From CAYTGR01 sp964437445 (GTDB lineage Bacteria; Chloroflexota; Anaerolineae; B4-G1; SLSP01), in NCBI GenBank assembly GCA_964437445.1, contig CAYTGR010000001.1, forward strand, positions 62,001 through 126,000: DNA of 64,000 nucleotides. The letters are read 5' to 3'. A model generated the notes under the pieces. It was given only the letters and a program-made list of their open reading frames with translations, was not told where the DNA came from and made no database searches. The position numbers and the translations under genes were made by a program. Positions 35,170-44,104 of the stretch are shown in pieces; position 1 is the stretch's first letter; each line of letters opens with the position of its first letter.

Positions 35170-36402
35170 TTATGAATTAGCGCTCAAGCCGGCAAGGATC
35201 TGCATACGTTGTTCAAAACGCTCTATCCCCACTTGCATGGACAGATTCTCATAATAAAACTGCTTACCGGCCTGCCCAAGACGCTCGCGTTCTGCAACTG
35301 GCATGGTTGCCAGCTTAACCACGGTCTCAGCCAGGGCAACCGGGTCTTGGGGGGGGCACAACAAGCCGGCATCTGCCCGTTGCACCAGAGCCGCAGCATC
35401 CCCCCGCACGGCCATGATGATCGGCTTGCCCATATACAAGTAGGCCTGGGTCTTGGAGGGAATGGTGATCCGAAATAGCGGGTCGTCTTTAAGATGGACT
35501 AACAAAGCATCTGCCAGGGCATAGAAACGTCCCATGGCTTCTGGTGGTTGCCCGGGCAAGAATTGCACATTGTTCAACCCCATGGCTACAGCACGCGCTT
35601 CTAAGCGCGCGCGCTCTATCCCCTGCCCCATCAGGACAAACTGCACCGACGGCATCGCAGCGGAGCAGATTTGGGCGGCCTCCAAAACGGTATCCAGCCC
35701 TTGCATGATTCCCATTGTGCCGGCAAAGAGCACATTGAAATGATCTTTGAAACCCAGTTCTTCCGCGAGCGCTTCATCATACGGAGCCGGCTTTTGGGTG
35801 GTTTCATCGCACCAATTGTAGATCACTTCGATTTTGCTGGCGCTCACGCCGCGTGCAATTAACGTCTGTTTAAATCCCGGAGATAGTACCGTCAACCAGT
35901 CTGCCCGCCGGTAAATCCAGGAACAGGTCACCATTAAAGCCGGGAGCCACCAACCGCCACGCAACATACCGGAGCTGGTGACAGATTCTGGCCATAAATC
36001 CTGTACATCCATAATAACTTTGGCATGGAATAGCTGCCGCAACAGAAAAGCTGCCGGGCCGAGGGTAACAAGATTATAGACATAAATGACATCGGGCCGG
36101 CTAACTACCCACGGGCCGATGAGAAGACAGGAGAGGGCGAAGCTTAAGTAGTTTATCATCCGGCGTAAACCCGAGCGATCATGGCTGGGATAAAGCGCTA
36201 CCCGATTGACTCGTATACCCTCCATAACCTCTCGTTGCCAAAGGCGAAGGCGATAACCCGGATATAGTTTGCCACCCGGATAGTTGGGAAATCCGGTAAG
36301 TACTTCTACAGTATGTCCGCGCGCGGCTAATGCCTGGGCAAAAGGCAATCCTTTAAAGGTGGGCTCTGGTTGAAACCACTGTGTGAGTAGCAGGATCTTC
36401 AT
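35170..36402 (-). CDS. Glycosyltransferase, GT4 family (WbuB-like)
   Basis: 410 residues. MKILLLTQWFQPEP start, ALAARGHTVEVLTGFPNYPGGKLYPGYR, then VIMDVQDLWPESVTSSGML, NWCDETT, LFAGTMGIMQGLDTVLEAA and the donor site YLYMGKPIIMAVRGDAAALVQRADAGLLCPPQDP. This closely follows WbuB-type transferases that add L-FucNAc or similar 2-acetamido-6-deoxy-L-sugars in O-antigens, consistent with the L-hexosamine genes directly upstream. Separated from these by 48 nt and transcribed with them. Confidence 0.92.
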   Translation of the reverse strand: MKILLLTQWFQPEPTFKGLPFAQALAARGHTVEVLTGFPNYPGGKLYPGYRLRLWQREVMEGIRVNRVALYPSHDRSGLRRMINYLSFALSCLLIGPWVVSRPDVIYVYNLVTLGPAAFLLRQLFHAKVIMDVQDLWPESVTSSGMLRGGWWLPALMVTCSWIYRRADWLTVLSPGFKQTLIARGVSASKIEVIYNWCDETTQKPAPYDEALAEELGFKDHFNVLFAGTMGIMQGLDTVLEAAQICSAAMPSVQFVLMGQGIERARLEARAVAMGLNNVQFLPGQPPEAMGRFYALADALLVHLKDDPLFRITIPSKTQAYLYMGKPIIMAVRGDAAALVQRADAGLLCPPQDPVALAETVVKLATMPVAERERLGQAGKQFYYENLSMQVGIERFEQRMQILAGLSANS

Positions 36403-36450
36403 AGGGCTGTTGATTAACTGACGGGATATTTACTCCATAACTCTGTTTAA

Positions 36451-37572
36451 TTAGGGAGACTTTTGCCATACCACCCGATTGACGTAATCGGTGTAACTGA
36501 TGATGAGGCGAACAACTTTTGCGGAAACATTAGGCATAGCGTAATCTGGCACGAGGCGGAGAGTGCGTGTATCGCCGCGCCCCTGCGTTTCCAGGATCGC
36601 CAATCCTTCCTGTACCCGCTCCCACTTCAATCCTACCAGCATGACCGCTCCTTCCTCCATCCCCTCCGGCCGTTCGTGGGCCTGCCGGATATTGAGCGCC
36701 GGCAAGTTGAGGATAGAGGATTCTTCCGTAATTGTACCACTGTCTGAAAGGACCGCGCGCGCGCTTTTCTGCAATGCGATGTAATCGCAAAAGCCAAAGG
36801 GCTTCATTAACTCTACATTTTCAGGTAACTTGATCTTTGCTGTTTCCAGGCGTTTGCGCGTGCGCGGGTGCGTGGAGACAATCACGCGCCGCCCCGATTC
36901 GGCGAGATGTGTCAGCACGTCTATCAATCCCGCGAATTGCGCGGGATCGTCCACGTTCTCCTCACGGTGCGCGCTGACGACATAGTACTCGTACCGGGTC
37001 AGTCCTAAACGCGCCAGCACATCCGAGCGCTCAATTTTGGGTTGGTAATAGTGCAAGACCTCATACATCGGGCTGCCGGTCTTGATGACGCGGTCAGGTG
37101 GTAGCCCCTCGCGCAAGAGATACTCGCGCGCGATGTCCGAGTACGGCAGGTTGATGTCGCTGATGTGATCCACGATGCGCCGGTTGATTTCCTCGGGCAC
37201 GCGCTCATCAAAGCAGCGGTTTCCTGCTTCCATGTGAAAGATAGGAATCTTGAGCCGTTTGGCGGCGATGGCGGCCAGACAGCTGTTGGTGTCGCCTAAA
37301 ACGAGCATCGCGTCGGGCCTGGTTTGTCTTAAGACTGCGTCGGCGCGGGCGATGACCAGCCCGATGGTCTCCGCCGCTGTGGCGCCGGCAGCCTCCAGGA
37401 AGAAATCGGGTTTGCGCAGTTCCAGATCCTCAAAAAAAACCTGGTTGAGTTCGTAATCGTAATTCTGCCCGGTGTGGATAATGGTATGTTCGGTATAGCG
37501 ATCCAGGAGCGCCATGATCCTGGAGAGACGAATAATTTCCGGGCGTGTGCCAACGATGGTAGCAACTTTCAT
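36451..37572 (-). CDS. Non-hydrolysing UDP-sugar 2-epimerase (WbjD/CapG-like)
   Basis: 373 residues from ATG 37570-37572 (MKVATIVGTRPEI) with GAGAGGTG upstream; the frame upstream to 37626 lies in the preceding gene. Core motifs: GTRPEI, TGQNYDYELNQVFFED, VLGDTNSCLAA, HMEAGNRCFDERVPEEINRRIVD, SAHREENVD, SDSGTITEESS. The GNRC form after HMEA is characteristic of the branch that epimerises UDP-2-acetamido-2,6-dideoxy-L-hexoses (WbjD/WbvD/CapG), not WecB. With the two upstream enzymes it would yield UDP-L-QuiNAc or UDP-L-FucNAc. Confidence 0.93.
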   Translation of the reverse strand: MKVATIVGTRPEIIRLSRIMALLDRYTEHTIIHTGQNYDYELNQVFFEDLELRKPDFFLEAAGATAAETIGLVIARADAVLRQTRPDAMLVLGDTNSCLAAIAAKRLKIPIFHMEAGNRCFDERVPEEINRRIVDHISDINLPYSDIAREYLLREGLPPDRVIKTGSPMYEVLHYYQPKIERSDVLARLGLTRYEYYVVSAHREENVDDPAQFAGLIDVLTHLAESGRRVIVSTHPRTRKRLETAKIKLPENVELMKPFGFCDYIALQKSARAVLSDSGTITEESSILNLPALNIRQAHERPEGMEEGAVMLVGLKWERVQEGLAILETQGRGDTRTLRLVPDYAMPNVSAKVVRLIISYTDYVNRVVWQKSP

Positions 37573-37585
37573 AAACAAGCACCTC

Positions 37586-38497
37586 TCATTCCAATCTCCC
37601 GCTGCTGTGACTCTGCTTCCATGCATCGTAGGGGGTTGGGTCTTGCGCCACCGTTGAGATCATTTCGTCCCACGAAGGAATTGCGTAGCCGGTGGCTGCT
37701 CTGAAGCGCGTGGCATCTAAACTGCGGTCACAGAAAAATTGGTCTTCGGGCTCAATTTCAATGGGCAGGTTCATGGCGTCCCGAATCCTGACCAGGAGCT
37801 CATATTTGCTGATCGGGGCACTGGCAACCTGGTATAGGCCTGAAAGCGTGGGGTAATGCTCAATTAAATCACCCATGATCTGCGCTAAGACCTGAGTAGG
37901 GAAACCGGTATAGATGGCGCGAGTGTAACCCTTAACTGTTTTGCCGCGTTGGCTGAGGAACCATTCTAACAGAGCACTGTCTTTGACAAAATCGCGCCCA
38001 AAGATGGAGGTGCGGATGGTCAGACAGCCGGGGCGATCTATTTCGCCCAACAGTTTGGTGCGTCCATACAGATCTTCAGGGTCAGGAATATCGGTCTCTG
38101 TGTAATTTCCTTTACGTCCACTGAAAACACAATCGGTGCTCATATGGAATAGCCGTGCCCCGGTAGCCGCGCACAGGTCTGCCAGCCGATGGGGAAATAG
38201 GGCGTTTAACTGGATGCTGAGGATCGGATCTTTAGCCTCCTGGAGTTGCTTGATGATCCCGATGCAGTTGATGACAACCTCTGGTCGGGTTTGAGCCAGG
38301 GCGCGGACCACCGTCTCAAAATTGAGGGCGTTGACGCCGCTCACCAGCTGCCCGCGCGCGGCCTGCTCGTACATGGGGTAGCGCTTCCAACTCCCCTGAG
38401 GATGCTGGAATGTGGCGTAGGTTTCAAAACGCTGGCTCAAGATCTGAAAGACCTTGTGCCCTAACATACCTTCGCCGCCTAAAATTAAAATTTTCAT
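37586..38497 (-). CDS. RmlD-like NDP-sugar reductase (WbvR type)
   Basis: 303 residues from ATG 38495-38497 (MKILILGGEGMLGHKV), with GGAGGT 7 nt upstream. Extended SDR of the RmlD group: GGEGMLG nucleotide loop, VINCIGIIKQ, STDCVFSGRKGNYTE, YGRTKLLGE with the catalytic Tyr-Lys. It lacks the C-terminal cupin domain of CapF/WbjC. In the known pathways UDP-L-FucNAc uses the cupin-bearing enzyme whereas UDP-L-RhaNAc/L-QuiNAc uses an RmlD-like reductase, so the latter product is favoured. Begins 1 nt after the upstream epimerase stop. Confidence 0.93.
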   Translation of the reverse strand: MKILILGGEGMLGHKVFQILSQRFETYATFQHPQGSWKRYPMYEQAARGQLVSGVNALNFETVVRALAQTRPEVVINCIGIIKQLQEAKDPILSIQLNALFPHRLADLCAATGARLFHMSTDCVFSGRKGNYTETDIPDPEDLYGRTKLLGEIDRPGCLTIRTSIFGRDFVKDSALLEWFLSQRGKTVKGYTRAIYTGFPTQVLAQIMGDLIEHYPTLSGLYQVASAPISKYELLVRIRDAMNLPIEIEPEDQFFCDRSLDATRFRAATGYAIPSWDEMISTVAQDPTPYDAWKQSHSSGRLE

Positions 38498-38498
38498 G

Positions 38499-39252
38499 TC
38501 AGTTACCTCCCAGTTCGGCCTGGGCCCAGGCCAGATATTCTTGCAGCCCCGTTGCCAGGTCTNNNNNNNNNNNNNNNNNNNNNNNNNNNNNNNNNNNNNN
38601 NNNNNNNNNNNNNNNNNNNNNNNNNNNNNNNNNNNNNNNNNNNNNNNNNNNNNNNNNNNNNNTGATCCCGCAAAAGCCGGTGGACAAAGATGGGGATAAC
38701 GTTGCCATACGCATCGTAGCGTTGGTTGATCCCGTAGACATTGAAGTAACGCAGGCAGATGCATTCCAAGGGAGGATACAATTTGGCGTAAGCCAGACAA
38801 AGTTTCTCGGCGGCCAGCTTGCTGGCGCCATAGGGGGAATCTGGCTCCACCGGATGATCCTCACGGATGGGCAGGGTCTTCAACTCGCCGAAAATGCCGG
38901 CCGAAGAAGAGAAAACAATTTTACGCACCTGAGCCCGGCGGGCAGCTTCCAGGAGGTGAAGTGTGCCCAGGACATTGATTTCTGCATCCTCCACCGGATG
39001 CTCAATAGAACGTTTGTTGCCTACCGAAGCAGCCAGGTGAAAGACTACTTCCACATCTGCCATAGCTCGCTGGACCAACCCGGCATCGCGTATGTCACCC
39101 ATTATGAATTGCAGGTTGGCAAACGGCTCCAGATTACGGCGATACCCGGAAGAGAGGTTATCCAAGACTACTACTTCATGTCCCTGGGCGATTAACAGGG
39201 CAACAAGATTGGAACCGATGAAACCGGCTCCCCCCGTGACTAAGGCTTTCAT
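38499..39252 (-). CDS. NAD-dependent nucleotide-sugar epimerase, interrupted by gap
   Basis: Extended SDR: VTGGAGFIGSNL, DNLSSGYRRNLEPF, FHLAASVGNKRSIEHP, SSSAGIFGE, YGASKLAAEKL and LRYFNVYG. About 196 residues precede the 100-N gap; after it DLATGLQEYLAWAQAELGG is a typical family C-terminus and ends in TGA at 38499-38501. That frame joins the first part only if the true gap length is a multiple of three, which 100 is not. Likely a UDP-glucose/GlcNAc 4-epimerase or related enzyme (GalE/WbpP group). In the middle of the L-hexosamine genes but not obviously part of that pathway. Confidence 0.88.
38563..38662. other. Scaffold gap (100 N)
   Basis: Inside the epimerase gene. Frames on the two sides show that the real length is not 100 but a multiple of three if the gene is intact. 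Confidence 0.99.
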
Positions 39253-39270
39253 AACGTTTCTCGCTCGCTT

Positions 39271-40299
39271 TCAAGAGTTGGAATGGGCTGTCCAGCCTTG
39301 CAGTTCGGCCTGGACATAATCTAAACGCAACAACAGGGCTATCAGTTCAGTTTCACTTAATCGCCTTGTGTTGTGGGAGTTGTAATCTCCATTAAGTTGG
39401 GAGGTCTGTCCTTCCGAAAAGTAGAGATTGTAGTTCAAATCGCGGTTGTCGGCCGGCACCCGGTAATAGTCTCCCTTGTCTATCGCGCGTAACATTTCCT
39501 CGGCGGTTAGCAAAGTTTCATACTTCTTTTCACCATGCCTGACGCCGATCAGCCGGATAGGATTGGTAGCCCGGAAAATCTGCTTGAGGGCGTTAGCCAG
39601 CGTTTCAATGGTGGCGGCCGGCGCTTTCTGCACAAAAAGATCCCCTGCTTGCCCGTGTTCAAAAGCATAGAGGACCAGATTTACAGCGTCCTCAATGCTC
39701 ATCATAAAGCGGGTCATGGTGGGATCGGTCACCGTTAGCGGCTGACCGGCTTTGATCTGTTCAATGAACAGCGGAATCACCGAGCCGCGCGAGGCCATGA
39801 CGTTCCCATAACGGGTGAGGCAGATAGTGCAGCCACGTTCTATGGCAATCCGCGACTTGGCCACGGCCAGTTTTTCCATCATCGCTTTGGAGATACCCAT
39901 CGCGTTGATAGGGTAGGCCGCTTTGTCGGTGCTGAGGACGACGATGCGCCGGACGCCGGCGGCCATGGCCGCGTTCATCACGTTTTCTGTCCCCACGGCA
40001 TTAGTGAGGAGCGCTTCCATCGGATAGAACTCGCACGAGGGCACCTGTTTGAGCGCCGCGGCATGAAAGACGAAATCCACCCCGGCCATGGCATCCAGGA
40101 GGCTCTCGGGGCGGCGCACATCCCCGATATAGAACTTGAGCTTGGGGTGGTTATACGCCAACCGCATATCGTGCTGCTTCTTCTCATCGCGCGAGAAGAT
40201 ACGGATTTCCCGGATGTCGGTCTGCAAAAAGCGACGCAACACGGCATTACCAAATGTGCCGGTGCCGCCGGTGATGAGCAGGGTTTGATTTGAAAACAT
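39271..40299 (-). CDS. UDP-GlcNAc inverting 4,6-dehydratase/5-epimerase (CapE/WbjB-like)
   Basis: 342 residues. GGTGTFGNAVL nucleotide loop, IFSRDEKKQHDMR, DFVFHAAALKQVPSCEFYPMEAL, STDKAAYPINAMGISKAMMEKL (the family has a Met-x-x-x-Lys instead of Tyr-x-x-x-Lys, and GISKAMMEK is typical), TRYGNVMASRGSVIP. CapE/WbjB converts UDP-GlcNAc to UDP-2-acetamido-2,6-dideoxy-L-arabino-hexulose, first step to UDP-L-FucNAc, L-RhaNAc and L-QuiNAc. The reductase and 2-epimerase needed next are encoded downstream on the same transcript. Soluble, without the membrane block of the CapD homologue at 28-30 kb. Confidence 0.95.
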   Translation of the reverse strand: MFSNQTLLITGGTGTFGNAVLRRFLQTDIREIRIFSRDEKKQHDMRLAYNHPKLKFYIGDVRRPESLLDAMAGVDFVFHAAALKQVPSCEFYPMEALLTNAVGTENVMNAAMAAGVRRIVVLSTDKAAYPINAMGISKAMMEKLAVAKSRIAIERGCTICLTRYGNVMASRGSVIPLFIEQIKAGQPLTVTDPTMTRFMMSIEDAVNLVLYAFEHGQAGDLFVQKAPAATIETLANALKQIFRATNPIRLIGVRHGEKKYETLLTAEEMLRAIDKGDYYRVPADNRDLNYNLYFSEGQTSQLNGDYNSHNTRRLSETELIALLLRLDYVQAELQGWTAHSNS

Positions 40300-40323
40300 G
40301 GGAGATTTCCTCTAACTACTTTG

Positions 40324-41505
40324 TTATTTTTGATGCTGGATAGTAGTATTGAAGAGATGGCGATAATCTTGCAGCGTAACTTCTTGTTGTTCTTTTATCC
40401 AGTCTTGCATGTATTGTCGCGCACGGCGGGACCATGACTCAAATTCGGTTTGCTCCATTGCCACGCAACGGTTTAACACCGCCTGGAAACGCTCTGGCTC
40501 CGACAAAGGAATATCCCAGCCAATGCCCAGTTCCTCTAACCCCCGCCAGGGGGTCTGGTCGCTCAGCAGGACCGGACATCCGGCAGCCAGGGCTTCAGCA
40601 ATGACGTGCCCAAAGTTTTCTCCCCGCGTTGGGAATAGAAACAGATGTGCCTGGGCAAACACTGGGGGAACCTGTTCGGGAGCTAAAGCTCCCTGGTAGT
40701 GGACCTGCACTTGAGCAGGTAACTCAGCGATTAACGCTTCGCACTCGCGCCAGTAATTTGGGTCTTCCAGGGGACCGTAAATATCAAAGGTGATTTGCCC
40801 CCGCACGTCTTGCAGCAAGCGCAAGGCGGCGTCTAAATTTTTTTTCCGCGAAATACGCGACACAAAAACTACCCGGAGCTCGCCGGCTGTTTTCGTCCGG
40901 GCGAGAACAGGGCTGGTAGCTAGAGCGGTCAAATCGCGAGCCATATAAATAAGAGGTCTGGAGGTAAAAATGGTTACATGTCTGAGGGTGGCTTTTTGAA
41001 TATCATCTCTTTCATAGAGTGTGGAAGCGTGCCAGACCAGGTCTCTTTCCAAAGAAAGTAACTGCGAGAGTGCCCTATAAGGCCATTTTTTCCAGGCTTT
41101 GAGGGCCAGAGCGCCGGGGGAGAATTCGCCCCGGGGGGCTAACACCAATGGGCGGTGAGGCAGCAATCCAAGTTTTCTCAACCACAGCGTTTTGATGCTC
41201 AAACGCGAAAAATAGCTGTTCAGATACAGCACATCGTAATCCAGTTGATTGAGAAACTGCCGCCAGGCCCACAGACGCTTTTGAGACGGGGTCAGATAAA
41301 GCACCTGGGCTTTGCCAACGGGATGCCAGCTGCCACTCCTGATGTGGGGGTACGGCTGGGAATCGCCGAGGTCGCGGTCCGAGGTCAAAATATTGAACTG
41401 GAATTCGTCTCCCAGCTGTTCTACCAGATTGGCAATGCTGCGAACCGACCCACCGGCCTTGTAGCCGGGCAGGTAGTAATCAATAACTACCAAAATCTTT
41501 TTCAC
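40324..41505 (-). CDS. Glycosyltransferase, GT4 family
   Basis: 393 residues, GTG start (MKKILVVIDYYLPGYKAGG). The acceptor domain has the GYKAGGSVRSIANLV loop and LAPRGEFSPGALALKAWKK; the donor domain has VVFVSRISRKKNLDAALRLL, YGPLEDPNYW and FPTRGENFGHVIAEALAAGCPVLLSDQTPW with the conserved Glu pair (EN.G..IAEA). A nearly standard retaining transferase of the GT4 type involved in repeat-unit assembly. Linkage cannot be predicted. 24 nt upstream of the CapE-like gene. Confidence 0.92.
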   Translation of the reverse strand: MKKILVVIDYYLPGYKAGGSVRSIANLVEQLGDEFQFNILTSDRDLGDSQPYPHIRSGSWHPVGKAQVLYLTPSQKRLWAWRQFLNQLDYDVLYLNSYFSRLSIKTLWLRKLGLLPHRPLVLAPRGEFSPGALALKAWKKWPYRALSQLLSLERDLVWHASTLYERDDIQKATLRHVTIFTSRPLIYMARDLTALATSPVLARTKTAGELRVVFVSRISRKKNLDAALRLLQDVRGQITFDIYGPLEDPNYWRECEALIAELPAQVQVHYQGALAPEQVPPVFAQAHLFLFPTRGENFGHVIAEALAAGCPVLLSDQTPWRGLEELGIGWDIPLSEPERFQAVLNRCVAMEQTEFESWSRRARQYMQDWIKEQQEVTLQDYRHLFNTTIQHQK

Positions 41506-41522
41506 AGGTTGTTATCCATACG

Positions 41523-42758
41523 CTATTTTTTAGAGTTGAGCAACCGGGTGCGGATGAAATCGGCCAGTTTTTCGCCCTGGGCTTGCCAGGTATTATGAAC
41601 TTGAATATAAGCCTGCGCGGCACGACCTTTTTCAAGCCGTATGGCGAGCGGCAGCTGGGCTACCTGCTCAATCAGTTGGGCCAGCGCTTCGGGGGTCTCG
41701 TCCCGCAAAAGGAATACGAAATCGGCGTATTCCTCTTCAACGTGTCCTGTGCACGTGGTAATCACCGGCACTCCCGAAGCCAGATATTCCATCATCTTGG
41801 AAGGGAAGAAATACTCTGTGTGCATGCGCTGGGTTAACCGCATGTTGATTAACACATCGGCTGAATCATACAATGCCAACACCTGGTCAAACGAGAGGTA
41901 TCCTAAATATTCAATCCTGGAATCTCGGGCTGCCTGTTGTTGCACCAGGGTTTGTAAAGGACCGGCGCCGGCGATGCGTAGCCGATAATGCCCCGGCAGG
42001 AAGGCCATAGCGGCCAATATTTCTCTAAATCCATTGGCTTCATCCAGGCTGCCGGTGGCAACAATGGTAAAGGGGGCCTCTGGTTGAAAAGGGCGAGCCT
42101 GTTGTGAAAAGTGCTGGATGACAGAGGGGTTGACCCCTCCTTCTATCCGGACAAAGGGCTTTCCGGGGGCAAAATCTTGGATGATTTTCTGGCTAACTAC
42201 CACCAAACCATCAATCTGGGGGATGAGTTTTTTTTGTAGCCAATAATCAATTTTCCGGGACAGAGTTGGGGGTATGGTCTCACCTGGTATATTAATGTCG
42301 TTGATAGACGCGATTAGTTTGGCACGAATGAATTTTGCTGCCAGAAAGGTAAAAAATCCTGGCGGTTCAGTAAGATTAAAGGTATAAATTACTTTGCAAG
42401 GTAGTTTGCGGAGAAGCCATCCCCATTTGATTAATTCAAATATTACAGCTAATCCCACAGTAAGAGGTCGTAAGAATGGCAAATTCAAGAAGGGAACCAG
42501 ATGAACTTCTAAACCGGAGGTTAATCGGCATTGCGATCTTGGCTTCCATAAAACAGGAGAGTTGGGGAAAGCTCGCAGCGGCTGTTGTGACAAAATCAAG
42601 TCCGGCGGCAGGCCCGCCTCACTGAGCGCTGCCAACAGATTTTCCTGAAACATATTGCCGGCGCGACTAAAAGCAATGCTGTGGACAGCTGGCTGGTCAG
42701 GGACTACCGAGCCAACATAGGCCAGAGCTATTTGAGGAGTTTCAAGAGACTGGTTCAT
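41523..42758 (-). CDS. Glycosyltransferase, GT4 family, divergent N-terminus
   Basis: 411 residues from ATG 42756-42758 (MNQSLETPQIALAYVG), overlapping the Wzy stop (ATGA); a longer frame runs into the Wzy gene. GT-B protein: RAGNMFQENLLAAL, NINDINIPGETIPP, KIDYWLQKKLIPQIDGLVVVS, FTIVATGSLDEANGFREILAAM, and FFPSKMMEYLASGVPVITTCTGHVEEEYADFV as donor site. GC is lower than in the housekeeping genes. Probably adds one sugar of the repeat unit whose polymerase is encoded directly upstream. Confidence 0.88.
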   Translation of the reverse strand: MNQSLETPQIALAYVGSVVPDQPAVHSIAFSRAGNMFQENLLAALSEAGLPPDLILSQQPLRAFPNSPVLWKPRSQCRLTSGLEVHLVPFLNLPFLRPLTVGLAVIFELIKWGWLLRKLPCKVIYTFNLTEPPGFFTFLAAKFIRAKLIASINDINIPGETIPPTLSRKIDYWLQKKLIPQIDGLVVVSQKIIQDFAPGKPFVRIEGGVNPSVIQHFSQQARPFQPEAPFTIVATGSLDEANGFREILAAMAFLPGHYRLRIAGAGPLQTLVQQQAARDSRIEYLGYLSFDQVLALYDSADVLINMRLTQRMHTEYFFPSKMMEYLASGVPVITTCTGHVEEEYADFVFLLRDETPEALAQLIEQVAQLPLAIRLEKGRAAQAYIQVHNTWQAQGEKLADFIRTRLLNSKK

Positions 42759-44104
42759 CTCAATACATATTTTCGACGAGTGAAGCGCCACAGGATCAGC
42801 GTGCCAACGAAAGCGGTCCATGATTCACCGCTTTGGAGCACCTGATTGTTGGCGGGAAAATAGAACAACATAATCAAAAATTGGGCGAAGGCCGCCACCG
42901 CAAAAGGGTTTTCTCCCCGCAGTGTGTCTAACCAGGTCTGGGCAAAGAGCCGCCCGATTATAAACACTACCAGCAGCGTGCCCGGGAACGAGACATCAGA
43001 AGCGATCCAGGGATAAATGGAAGACCACAAGCCGTAAGCATTCCAACCATATTTCTCAATTCGCATAGGGAAAGGCAGCCGGCCCACGAAGGCTAAACCT
43101 GGAAGATCAGCCACCTGGTTTACCAGAAACATGGAATGCCCCACGCCAAACGTGGGGATAAAGGGTTCCTTGAGGGACAGATAAAGAGCATAATAGCCCT
43201 GGGTAAGATAACTGGTTAACCCATAAATTCCTACCTGGGCGCTGGCGGGCAAGCCGCGGACCATGAAATTTTCCGGATCGGCCGAGATTTGGAGGGCGGA
43301 GAAGTAGCCGTACAAGGCACCTGAACCTGAACGAGTTGCCATCCCTCTGGCAAAGAAGACCAGAAATAAAGCCATCACCAGACTACCCCCGATGACCAAC
43401 CGCCGTTTTCCTTGCGGGGAAATCCTGGCAATTTGGGCGTAATGTCCGGCTAACAATAATCCTATTCCCAACAAAACTGTATCAGCAATACCTTTGTTGG
43501 TGCCCATGGCTACGAACGTCAGAACATTTCCCATTATCAGGAGACCGGCCAGCCCAAGCAGTCTCTTTTTCAGACGGCGGCGGTAGAAGATAGTCAGTGG
43601 TAGGAGCCAGAAAAGGAGGGGGCCGGCAAAAATGCGTATATATTCAACAACAGGAACAGCTTGAAGTCGTGCAATGTTTGATTGCCCATAAGCTGCACCT
43701 GGATCTAAGATAGCTGCCTTTAAGTTGGGGAGCCACTGGCCTGTGCGAAAAGCCAGAGTCGGCCATAGCAAAACGAGATTGACCAACACACTCAGTTTGA
43801 GGATGGATTCAATGCGCCATTTCCCAAAATAACCGCGTGGTTTTCCAAGAGCTGCACTTAAATAACCGGTGAATAAAGCAAGGTGGGCTAAAGCCAGGTA
43901 AGTGTATAAGGGCAGGCCATTCTTGACTGGATAGGGCCAGGGGCCATATGCAAAGAGAAAAATGGTAAAGCTTAAATAAGCGATGAAAAAAAAGATTGGG
44001 AATGTACGCAAACCCAATCCTAATTTACGTACAGAATCTGGCTTTGTCCCCTGGGGGGTGAATTGTGCTGAGCTGGTTGAAAGAGGCTTGCTTTCTGTCG
44101 TCAT
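42755..44104 (-). CDS. O-antigen/oligosaccharide repeat-unit polymerase (Wzy-like)
   Basis: 449 residues, about 12 hydrophobic helices, N-terminal tail Ser/Thr-rich. In the middle NKGIADTVLLGIGLL, MATRSGSGALYGYF, VRGLPASAQVGIYGLTSYLTQGYYALYLSL and PFIPTFGVGHSMFL; these resemble the oligosaccharide repeat unit polymerase family (Wzy, TIGR04370 type). Between Wzx upstream and a GT downstream, both overlapping by ATGA, which is the classic Wzx/Wzy arrangement. The periplasmic-side loops would join undecaprenyl-linked repeat units. Wzy sequences vary greatly, so the call leans on topology and context. Confidence 0.85.
   Translation of the reverse strand: MTTESKPLSTSSAQFTPQGTKPDSVRKLGLGLRTFPIFFFIAYLSFTIFLFAYGPWPYPVKNGLPLYTYLALAHLALFTGYLSAALGKPRGYFGKWRIESILKLSVLVNLVLLWPTLAFRTGQWLPNLKAAILDPGAAYGQSNIARLQAVPVVEYIRIFAGPLLFWLLPLTIFYRRRLKKRLLGLAGLLIMGNVLTFVAMGTNKGIADTVLLGIGLLLAGHYAQIARISPQGKRRLVIGGSLVMALFLVFFARGMATRSGSGALYGYFSALQISADPENFMVRGLPASAQVGIYGLTSYLTQGYYALYLSLKEPFIPTFGVGHSMFLVNQVADLPGLAFVGRLPFPMRIEKYGWNAYGLWSSIYPWIASDVSFPGTLLVVFIIGRLFAQTWLDTLRGENPFAVAAFAQFLIMLFYFPANNQVLQSGESWTAFVGTLILWRFTRRKYVLR

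Noticed and set aside
37586..38800. 404-codon frame starting upstream of the RmlD-like gene across the gap
   Set aside because: The part before MKILILGG is the epimerase read in the wrong frame plus N bases.
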